Assembly (NCBI GenBank): GCA_049426725.1
Contig: JBMSYN010000013.1
Coordinates: forward strand, 1 to 58,139
Direction of reading: 5' to 3'
DNA: 58,139 nucleotides
Source: UBA961 sp049426725
Lineage (GTDB): Bacteria > Bacteroidota > Ignavibacteria > Kapaibacteriales > UBA961
A program made the translations under genes and the position numbers. Shown here one piece after another: positions 51,586 to 58,139 of the stretch. The notes under the pieces were generated by a model, which had not been told where the DNA came from, did not search any database, and saw nothing but the letters and a program-made list of their open reading frames with translations. The first letter of the stretch is position 1. Each line of letters begins with the position of its first letter.

Positions 51586-52160
51586 GGCTGGTCCTCTCCG
51601 GATATGACAGTACCATCCGGAAGAACAATTGCATAATCTGCATTTGTCTCTCCCTTGCTAATCCTTCTCAATTTGCTCTGCAGAAGTGTTCTTTTTAACT
51701 GACTTAATCTATCAGTGAAATAGATTCCATTTAGATGATCTATTTCATGTTGCATCACTCTTGCCAGTAGCCCATCTGCTTGCATTGTTTGTGGCTCTAT
51801 CTTTTCATTGTAAAACGATACTTGAATTGCTTCCGGTCTCATCACCAATTCTCGTAGATTTGGCAAACTCAGGCACCCTTCTTCATAATCTGTCTCTTCT
51901 TCAGAGTAATACGTTATTTCCGGATTAATCAAGATCAATGGTTTTGTATGCTCATAGCCCTCGACTGGGGTAATGTCTATAACGGTTATTGCCAAAGGTG
52001 AACCCACTTGATTTGCGGCAAGCCCTATGCCTTCTGCTTCATGCATAGTAAGCTTCATTTGTTCAATAAATTGTACTATTGAATCATCAATGTTGTCAAC
52101 TTTCTGAGCCTTTTGTTTCAAAATGGCGTGGTCATATACATATATAGGCAATACTTTCAT
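51582..52160 (-). CDS. def: Peptide deformylase
   Basis: Removes the formyl group from N-terminal methionine of nascent proteins. The three metal-site motifs are present: GIGLAANQ (44-51), EGCLS (94-98) and HEIDH (138-142). 192 residues, normal. It lies three bases after the unknown exported-protein gene and overlaps the epimerase gene at its stop by four bases. Confidence 0.97.
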   Translation of the reverse strand: MKVLPIYVYDHAILKQKAQKVDNIDDSIVQFIEQMKLTMHEAEGIGLAANQVGSPLAITVIDITPVEGYEHTKPLILINPEITYYSEEETDYEEGCLSLPNLRELVMRPEAIQVSFYNEKIEPQTMQADGLLARVMQHEIDHLNGIYFTDRLSQLKRTLLQSKLRRISKGETNADYAIVLPDGTVISGEDQP

Positions 52161-52163
52161 GCA

Positions 52164-53465
52164 TTAAAATCCAAGTTGAAGCAATGTTTCAGATAATTCT
52201 TTCGAAAAATGAGATTGTACATCTGCAATACCGGCATTTTTGGGATAAAAAGTCAATACTCCCAATGAATCATCATTTCCCATTTCATAGTCTGATGAAA
52301 TGATTCTCGTTAATTCTTCAGGTCGGAATTGATTATCGGAGTCAGTCAATATGATCGAACACCCCAATAATCGCTGCTCCATACCTAAACCTGAAATATC
52401 TAGTCCTGAAAGTACATGAAAAGGAATCGAAAGAAAGATGTCATAGCCGCTCATTCTTTTTTTTACATTCAAACTTGCTTGAGAAAGTACTTTCTTATAT
52501 CCCGAATTCTGCTCCCGCACCAAGATTGTGCTTTCATGAGGTATCGCAAATGAGGGTAAAATATCTATCATGTATGACTGTTGCTTGGCTACCACTTGTT
52601 TTTTCAGGGTCTGTTCAGGGGTCTGACTAGGCAGAATGTTTGACAAAAGAATGGTTAACTTATCTTGAATGCATGTATCGCATATCTTGTCTATGAGTGT
52701 GTCATCCTTGATGGAAGCTCTTAAATACCATGCTTTTTCATCATAGAAACTTTCTATAATGTGGATTGAAGCATCTGTCGGACCTTTCCAATAAAATGCT
52801 CCAACGGCTACATCATCAGCACGATCAATGATGTATGGTCCAGCATGGTTGGAGTTGATGATCTCACCTTTTGAAAATGATGGTATATCATAGTAATGAT
52901 GATAGAATGATGTTTCTTCAGTTTTTGTGGAGAAAACATGCAAACTATTTCTTCTTTGTACATGATCTTTGAATGATTCAGATGTTTGATTGCCAATTCG
53001 GGATGTGGAAAAGGTATCTGATTCAAAGAAAGACCCATGTCTGTATTTATATCCGACTATATTCCAATTGAATTGCTCTTTTTTGGAAGTAACATAACAA
53101 GAGGAGTTTTTAATGGCCACTCCAACCTCTAGTGGAGAATCAACGAAATCTCTCGATTGTGATCCAACCAGCGTCAAAGTGCCATTGATATCAACAAAAA
53201 AGAAGACGGAACATTGTCTTGACTTTTCTTTTGAATAGCGAACAACACAAGCAATATCATTGTGGTCGTCAGAAGAATAATCTCCAATATCCCAACTCCA
53301 TACTCTGGATTGATTGTCACCAATTGTAGAAATGACATCTTCAATTAATTCCGCATCATAGTAATCGGAAAGTTTCTTTTCAAACTCTTTTATAGTCGAT
53401 CCAGACTGCGGAAACAAAGGTGTATTCGCAAGGAGGAGAAGCAATATGAACACAATCTTTGGCAT
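52164..53465 (-). CDS. Exported protein of unknown function
   Basis: 433 residues with signal peptide MPKIVFILLLLLANTPLFPQ. The early part ('VWSWDIGDYSSDDHNDIACVVRYSKE', 'CSVFFFVDINGTLTLV') resembles FG-GAP/VCBS-like beta sheets; the later part ('YDEKAWYLRASIKDDTL' then 'YDIFLSIPFHVLSGLDISG') faintly resembles a CBM9/DOMON-like sandwich. Neither is certain. ATG at 53465 shares a base with the pfkB stop (TGATG). It is located in a run of core genes, so it is probably a constitutive envelope protein. Function not recognised. Confidence 0.8.
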   Translation of the reverse strand: MPKIVFILLLLLANTPLFPQSGSTIKEFEKKLSDYYDAELIEDVISTIGDNQSRVWSWDIGDYSSDDHNDIACVVRYSKEKSRQCSVFFFVDINGTLTLVGSQSRDFVDSPLEVGVAIKNSSCYVTSKKEQFNWNIVGYKYRHGSFFESDTFSTSRIGNQTSESFKDHVQRRNSLHVFSTKTEETSFYHHYYDIPSFSKGEIINSNHAGPYIIDRADDVAVGAFYWKGPTDASIHIIESFYDEKAWYLRASIKDDTLIDKICDTCIQDKLTILLSNILPSQTPEQTLKKQVVAKQQSYMIDILPSFAIPHESTILVREQNSGYKKVLSQASLNVKKRMSGYDIFLSIPFHVLSGLDISGLGMEQRLLGCSIILTDSDNQFRPEELTRIISSDYEMGNDDSLGVLTFYPKNAGIADVQSHFSKELSETLLQLGF

Positions 53466-54457
53466 CAAGCAATGCTTTCAAGGATTGTTTGAAAAAGTTC
53501 TTTGGGAGATTCTTTCAAACGTGCACCAAACTGAGAAACCACTCTGGAAGAAGCCATGGATGCCAAATGTCCGGATCGATGTATGGATAAACCTTGTGTT
53601 ATGCCATAAAGAAATGCACCTGCAAACATGTCGCCTGCACCGGTTGTGTCCACTGCTGTTGTCATATAAGCCGGAATAGAAGCCTGTTTCTCCTCGTAAA
53701 AAATCTCTGCTCCATCTTTTCCCTTTGTCATGACAACATGAGGAAAAACATGTTTTAAAGCTTCAAAAGCATCATGGTGATTATCTTTTTTGGTGAAAGC
53801 AACTGCTTCTGCCTCATTGCAAAATACCAAGTCTGTTGAAGCTGAGATTTCCTGAACAATGTCGCGAAAAACTTGTACGACGAATATATCAGAAAAAGTG
53901 AATGCTATTTTCGTGTCATATTTCTTTGCTAAAACAATAGCTTCTTTGATAGCATCGGCACCACCTGGTTCAGTCAATCTGTATCCCTCAATATAGAGCC
54001 ATTCTGATCTTGAAATGGTGTTCTCCACAAGGTGATCTTTATTATATGTGCTATTTACTCCCAAAGATGTCATCATCGTTCTTTCGGCATCGGGTGTTAT
54101 CAGTACGAGACATGTGCCTGTTTTTGAATTCGGAATGAACTCGGCTTCGAGCTGTATTCCCAATTCCTGAAATTCTTTTGCATAAAAAAGACCAAAAGGA
54201 TCATCTCCGAGAATGGTTTTATATGCAGCTTTCCCTCCAAACTGACCAATGGCTATGATGGTATTTGCTGCAGAACCACCACTCGAACGATGATGTGTTT
54301 TGTCAGACAAAGAATGAATCACTTGCATCTGTTCATCTTCGGATACCAAAGCCATTGAACCCTTGTTTAAACCAATAGATTCAAATGTTGTATCATCTAT
54401 CGCAAATTCAATGTCAACAAGTGCATGGCCTATGCCACAAACATGGATATCTTTCAT
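53465..54457 (-). CDS. PfkB-family carbohydrate/nucleoside kinase (adenosine kinase-like)
   Basis: 330-residue ribokinase-fold kinase. 'GGSAANTIIAIGQFGGKAAYKTILGDDPFG' is the first PfkB signature, 'FCNEAEAVAFTKK' a middle motif, and 'AVDTTGAGDMFAGAFLYGITQG' the second with the catalytic Asp and anion hole. Overall similarity is to the adenosine-kinase-like branch common in Bacteroidota and Alphaproteobacteria. First gene of the long minus-strand run; promoter element at 54500-54507. Confidence 0.9.
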   Translation of the reverse strand: MKDIHVCGIGHALVDIEFAIDDTTFESIGLNKGSMALVSEDEQMQVIHSLSDKTHHRSSGGSAANTIIAIGQFGGKAAYKTILGDDPFGLFYAKEFQELGIQLEAEFIPNSKTGTCLVLITPDAERTMMTSLGVNSTYNKDHLVENTISRSEWLYIEGYRLTEPGGADAIKEAIVLAKKYDTKIAFTFSDIFVVQVFRDIVQEISASTDLVFCNEAEAVAFTKKDNHHDAFEALKHVFPHVVMTKGKDGAEIFYEEKQASIPAYMTTAVDTTGAGDMFAGAFLYGITQGLSIHRSGHLASMASSRVVSQFGARLKESPKELFQTILESIA

Positions 54458-54499
54458 GTATGGAAATTATTTGATGATATGGGTTACAATACTGCATTG

Positions 54500-54507
54500 C
54501 AAAAATA
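54500..54507 (-). promoter_or_regulatory. -7 promoter element for the 16-gene minus-strand run
   Basis: Minus strand TATTTTTG followed by CAATG, an exact TAnnTTTGC match, 43 bases before the pfkB ATG. The gap 54458-54690 between this divergent pair otherwise holds no recognised element; for ileS only a weak TATAATTG at 54596 was seen. Confidence 0.5.
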
Positions 54508-54690
54508 CACATTCGATCTGTAAAACTATGCGAATGATTCATCCTTTCTTAACCCAACAAGGTTGTTTTTATTGGTAATTACAATGAAAATTATGTATAA
54601 TTGCCATGTACTTAACCTTCATGAACTATATGCAGCTATCTGTTCATGGTTAAATCGAATACATGTCTGTTTGAATAGTGCGGATACTCC

Positions 54691-57600
54691 ATGTATCAAC
54701 CCTTACCTGAAAAACTACATTATCCCGAACTTGAAAAGGAGATACTTGCCTTTTGGGATGAGTATGCCATTTTCGAAAAAACCCTCACTGCCAGAAAACA
54801 TTCTCCGGTATTTAGTTTTTTTGAAGGTCCTCCAACTGTCAATGGCAATCCCGGCATTCATCATTTGATGGCTAGGACTGACAAAGATTTGGTCTGCAGA
54901 TACAAAACAATGACAAATCATTTTGTGAGACGTCAGGCCGGTTGGGATACTCATGGTTTACCCGTTGAAATTGCAGTTGAAAAACAATTGGGTTTGGTCA
55001 ACAAATCTGAAATCGAGGAAATGGGCATAGATAAATTCAATGCAACTTGCCGAGAATTTGTTTATAGCAATATTGAAAGAGACATGGGGTGGGGAGAATT
55101 CACCAAGCGTATGGGATATTGGGTCGACATGCAATCTGCATATGTGACATGTACCAATGAATATGTAGAATCTGTTTGGTGGGCACTCAAAACATTCTTT
55201 GATAAAGGCCTCATTTACAAAGGTTATAAAGTAGTACCTCAATCCCCGACTATTGAAACTCCATTGAGTTCCCATGAATTGTCTTTGGGATATCGCGAAG
55301 TAAAAGACCCAAGTGTCTATCTCAAACTAGCAATACTTGATTCTCCACTTCCTGAGCTCATTGATGCATCGATTTTGGTTTGGACCACAACCCCGTGGAC
55401 ATTGTTTTCTAATGTTGCCCTTGCAGTGGGTAAAGACATAGAGTATGTTCTTGTTGAAGCCAAATCGGGAGATGCCACTGAAAAATTTATAATAGCGCAT
55501 TCTTTGATTGGAAAATTAGGTGACGATGCAAAAATCATCATGACATTCAAGGGGCAAGAGATTATTGGAAGTCATTATGAACAGATTTTCCCTTATTGCT
55601 CAATTGATACAAACGTTCATCCTCATGCTTTAACCATCCTGCCGGGTGCATTTGTATCAACCGAGGATGGTACAGGCGTTGTGCATATTTCGCCTGCATT
55701 TGGCGTTGATGACTTTGAATTGTCGAAGGAATACAATCTTCCTGTTTTGCAGCCTGTAAGCCCGAATGGTCATTTCACAGAAGAGATTATTCCATTTGCA
55801 GGGAGAGCAATCAAAACATTCAAATATTCAGATCATGTTGAAGAGGGTGCCGACAAAGACATCATTAAAGCATTGAAAGCTGCCAATAAGATCTACAAAT
55901 CAGCATTTGATTATATCCATAGTTATCCACATTGCTGGCGAACAGACAATCCGGTAATGTATTATGCTAGGAATTCATGGTTCATAAAATCTCCTTCGTA
56001 CAAGCAATCAATGATTGATTTGAATAAAACAATTCATTGGCAACCACAAGAAATTGGAACAGGGAGATTTGGAAATTGGCTTGAAGAGGTAAAAGATTGG
56101 TCTCTGAGTAGAGACCGTTTCTGGGGAACACCTTTACCAATATGGATTAGTGAAGATAAGGAAGAAATGTTTGCCATTGGTTCCATTGAAGAATTATCTC
56201 AAGGCGAATATGAATGCGAAGATGGGTCTCTTGTTCCTGTTTCACAAGCCCCGACTCCAATAGACCTTCATAGACCTTTTGTTGATAATGTCATTTTCAA
56301 GAAGAATGGAAAGGTTTTTCGAAGAACCACCGAAGTTATTGATGTATGGTTTGATTCCGGCTGTGTACCCTTTGCTCAGTTTCACTATCCATTTGAGAAC
56401 AAGGAGTTGTTTGAATCGCAATTCCCTGCTGATTTCATCTCTGAAGGTATCGATCAAACACGAGGATGGTTTTATACCCTCCATAATATAGCATCAGCTT
56501 TATTTGAGAAGCCGGCTTTCAAAAACATTATCGTCAATGAATTGGTTTTGGACAAAAATGGCTTAAAAATGTCAAAAAGCCGTGGAAACACTGTCGATCC
56601 ATTCAGCATGATGGATCAATATGGTGCCGATGCTGTCCGTTGGTATTTTATGGTAAACAATCCACCTTGGAGACCAACTCTTTTCAATGAGTCAGACATT
56701 GCCAAGACAGTGATTGCTGACTTTTTCCGAACTCTGACAAATACGTATTCTTTTTATGCTTTATATGCCAATATTGATGAAATAGACGGAAATGAAGCTG
56801 AAATTCCAATTCATGAATGTCCTGAAATAGATCGTTGGATTATTTCAAAGGTTCATACTGTTCTGAAACAATATCATCAATACATGGAAGCATATGATGT
56901 GTTCCGGGCATGTAGAACTGTGCAAGAATTCATGATTAATGATGTTTCAAATTGGTATGTCAGAAGAAATCGTAGAAGATTCTGGAAAGGTGAAAAGGAT
57001 AAAGACAAGTTAGCAGCTTATCAAACATTACGTAATGTAATGATCCATGTTTTGACTATGATTGCTCCTGCTGCTCCATTTTTGCCAGAAGTTTTGTTTA
57101 GAAGACTTAGAGTCGACAAAGATGTGCCATCCATTCACATGAAGGATTTGTCTCCCGGAGATACATCACTCATTGACAATGACCTCGAAAGGAGAATGTC
57201 ATTGGCACAGACTATTGTCTTTTTGGCAAGGTCATTGAGGGAAAAATCAAAAATTAAAACTCGTCAACCCTTGAGAAGAATACTTATTCCTGTCATATCT
57301 CCACAACAAAGAAGGGATATTCAAGCTGTTGAATCCATCATAAAAGATGAGATCAACATCAAAGAAGTGGAATATGTGAGTGAAGAGGCAGGTATCGTAA
57401 AACGCACTGTTAAAGCCAATTTCAAGGCACTTGGAAAGCGTTTTGGCAAGCAAACACAGGCAGTTGCAAACATTATCTCTGCCTTGTCAGAACAGCAAAT
57501 CAAATCATTGATTCAAGATCAATCATTGGTGATCACAGTCAATGAGAATGAATGTCAAATTGAATTGCAAGAAGTGGATGTGATTACCCAAGACATGGAA

Positions 57601-57927
57601 GGATGGCTTGTTGCGAATGAAGGTTCACTCACCGTTGCTCTTGACACAGAAATTGATGAAATACTCAAACAAGAAGGTATTGCAAGAGAATTTGTAAATA
57701 GAATTCAGAACATTAGAAAGAATATTGGTTTGCAAGTAACAGATAGAGTGAATGTAAAATTTTTCGCATCAAAAGAAATTTGTGATGCAATTATCAAATT
57801 ATCTGATTATGTTTGTAATGAAATTTTGTGCGTGACATGTGAGCAGGTTGAAAAAATTGAAGATGATGCTCACATTCTCGAGATTGATCAAGACAAAGTT
57901 TTGGTCATCATAACAAAAGTTCATTGA
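54691..57927 (+). CDS. ileS: Isoleucyl-tRNA synthetase, type 2, with swapped GIHH signature
   Basis: Class I synthetase charging tRNA-Ile. 1078 residues. The HIGH-equivalent reads NGNPGIHHLMAR, i.e. G55-I-H-H58 where most have HxGH. Then 'AGWDTHGLPVEIAVEKQLG', the editing domain ('VWTTTPWTLFSNVALAVGKDIEYV'), 'LVLDKNGLKMSKSRGNTVDPF' (KMSKS at 626-630), 'WFYTLHNIASALF' and a long helical C-terminal region without the zinc finger of type 1 enzymes, which marks the eukaryote-like type 2 form. It has a terminator 13 bases downstream. Confidence 0.97.
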   Translation: MYQPLPEKLHYPELEKEILAFWDEYAIFEKTLTARKHSPVFSFFEGPPTVNGNPGIHHLMARTDKDLVCRYKTMTNHFVRRQAGWDTHGLPVEIAVEKQLGLVNKSEIEEMGIDKFNATCREFVYSNIERDMGWGEFTKRMGYWVDMQSAYVTCTNEYVESVWWALKTFFDKGLIYKGYKVVPQSPTIETPLSSHELSLGYREVKDPSVYLKLAILDSPLPELIDASILVWTTTPWTLFSNVALAVGKDIEYVLVEAKSGDATEKFIIAHSLIGKLGDDAKIIMTFKGQEIIGSHYEQIFPYCSIDTNVHPHALTILPGAFVSTEDGTGVVHISPAFGVDDFELSKEYNLPVLQPVSPNGHFTEEIIPFAGRAIKTFKYSDHVEEGADKDIIKALKAANKIYKSAFDYIHSYPHCWRTDNPVMYYARNSWFIKSPSYKQSMIDLNKTIHWQPQEIGTGRFGNWLEEVKDWSLSRDRFWGTPLPIWISEDKEEMFAIGSIEELSQGEYECEDGSLVPVSQAPTPIDLHRPFVDNVIFKKNGKVFRRTTEVIDVWFDSGCVPFAQFHYPFENKELFESQFPADFISEGIDQTRGWFYTLHNIASALFEKPAFKNIIVNELVLDKNGLKMSKSRGNTVDPFSMMDQYGADAVRWYFMVNNPPWRPTLFNESDIAKTVIADFFRTLTNTYSFYALYANIDEIDGNEAEIPIHECPEIDRWIISKVHTVLKQYHQYMEAYDVFRACRTVQEFMINDVSNWYVRRNRRRFWKGEKDKDKLAAYQTLRNVMIHVLTMIAPAAPFLPEVLFRRLRVDKDVPSIHMKDLSPGDTSLIDNDLERRMSLAQTIVFLARSLREKSKIKTRQPLRRILIPVISPQQRRDIQAVESIIKDEINIKEVEYVSEEAGIVKRTVKANFKALGKRFGKQTQAVANIISALSEQQIKSLIQDQSLVITVNENECQIELQEVDVITQDMEGWLVANEGSLTVALDTEIDEILKQEGIAREFVNRIQNIRKNIGLQVTDRVNVKFFASKEICDAIIKLSDYVCNEILCVTCEQVEKIEDDAHILEIDQDKVLVIITKVH

Positions 57928-57939
57928 TAACAGAAAAAG

Positions 57940-57980
57940 TAAATGCATCCCGCATTTAGTTTTGTTTTGTTTTATTATTT
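57940..57980 (+). terminator. Intrinsic terminator after ileS
   Basis: TAAATGC-ATCCC-GCATTTA forms a 7-bp stem with a 5-base loop at 57940-57958, followed by GTTTTGTTTTGTTTT. The T-rich tail also contains TAGTTTTG (57957-57964), a match to TAnnTTTG, so the same bases may serve as promoter for the next gene. Confidence 0.7.
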
Positions 57981-57994
57981 AAGGTGTATGCTGT

Positions 57995-58139
57995 ATGGCC
58001 TCAACTAAGAAACCCGCAGCAAAGAAAGCGGCTAAACCAGCTGCTAAGAAAGCGGCTAAGCCAGCTGCAAAGAAAGCAGCTAAACCAGCTGCAAAGAAAG
58101 CAGCTAAACCAGCTGCAAAGAAAGCAGCTAAACCAGCTG
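57995..58139 (+). CDS. Lysine/alanine/proline-repeat basic protein (5' end only)
   Basis: ATG at 57995 has AAGGTG eight bases upstream. The visible 48 codons read MASTKKP followed by five AAKKAAKP units, resembling histone H1-like tails. The frame runs off the window. In Bacteroidota, ileS is often followed by a TraR/DksA zinc-finger gene and lspA, and some of those proteins carry such basic N-terminal tails, so this may be the start of one. It could equally be a stand-alone H1-like DNA-binding protein. Confidence 0.75.
   Translation, partial: MASTKKPAAKKAAKPAAKKAAKPAAKKAAKPAAKKAAKPAAKKAAKPA
58016..58139 (+). repeat. 24-base tandem repeat coding AAKKAAKP
   Basis: Five complete 24-base units (58016-58135) and the start of a sixth. 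Units three to five are identical at the DNA level, units one and two differ only at third codon positions. This suggests recent expansion by slippage of an in-frame repeat. Confidence 0.9.

Noticed and set aside
54458..54690. Leader RNA or T-box-like element before ileS
   Set aside because: No T-box sequence, stem I pattern or terminator was seen; T-boxes are not expected in this group.
54563..54868. Open frame of about 100 codons ahead of and overlapping the ileS start
   Set aside because: It runs out of frame into ileS, has no coding character and no homology that I recognise.
58016..58139. Short tandem repeat as a CRISPR array
   Set aside because: The repeat units are contiguous with no spacers and are in frame with a start codon and ribosome-binding site.

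Overview
The window is AT-rich, densely coding chromosomal DNA from a Gram-negative bacterium, most likely of the Bacteroidota/FCB group. Four things point there. Lipid A genes (lpxB, lpxK) and many lipoprotein or outer-membrane precursors are present. Three large exported proteins end in domains resembling type IX secretion (T9SS) sorting domains, and a PorQ/PorV-family barrel is encoded. Nine or ten transcription-unit heads carry the Bacteroidota promoter motif TAnnTTTG, usually followed by C. The gene order ileS followed by a basic AAKKAAKP-repeat protein recalls the ileS-traR/dksA-lspA order of that group. A Kapabacteria/Chlorobi-like lineage is a guess. The genetic code is standard, and no insertion sequence, prophage, CRISPR array or rRNA was seen.

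Layout. 1-8268 (minus): pstS-pstC-pstA-pstB-phoU phosphate uptake operon, then rmlA (own promoter), recG and a cut-off outer-membrane barrel gene. 8349-14743 (minus): lpxB, an LPLAT/DUF374 acyltransferase, lpxK, a class I glutamine amidotransferase and a 1000-residue BNR propeller lipoprotein, all joined by 1-4 base overlaps. 14845-20341 (mostly plus): two TPR proteins flanking a small opposite-strand membrane protein, then DUF3592, mpl and trhO. 20296-24785 (minus): mgtE, an ABC-F ATPase and a HI0933-type flavoprotein, then a plus-strand tRNA-Thr(CGU). 24917-33159 (minus): two tandem paralogous secreted metalloproteases, proline dehydrogenase, an EEP nuclease/phosphatase and an alpha/beta hydrolase lacking its nucleophile. 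33308-35335 (minus): membrane GAF-SpoIIE phosphatase. 35501-42026 (plus): chain-length determinant, glycosyltransferase-like protein, flippase, PBP2 (mrdA) and an orphan solute-binding lipoprotein. 42036-54457 (minus): a tight 16-gene run with pfkB-type kinase, an unknown exported protein, def, epimerase, nucleoside transporter, enoyl-CoA hydratase, gpmA, rsfS, argS, a double CDGSH protein, parA, parB, thioesterase, porQ-like and a small exported protein. 54691-58139 (plus): ileS and the start of a lysine/alanine repeat protein.

The window is mostly envelope biogenesis, phosphate uptake, translation and housekeeping. The points most worth a second look are a type-2 IleRS whose HIGH motif is swapped to GIHH, an alpha/beta hydrolase with Gly at the nucleophile position, a propeller protein carrying both a lipobox and a T9SS-like tail, the tandem metzincins, the shared promoter motif, and genes that overlap at their ends (trhO/mgtE, head-to-head starts near 16300, a terminator built from two genes' last codons). 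No clearly new multi-gene system was recognised. No stretch over 300 bases lacks a gene; the longest gap is 54458-54690.
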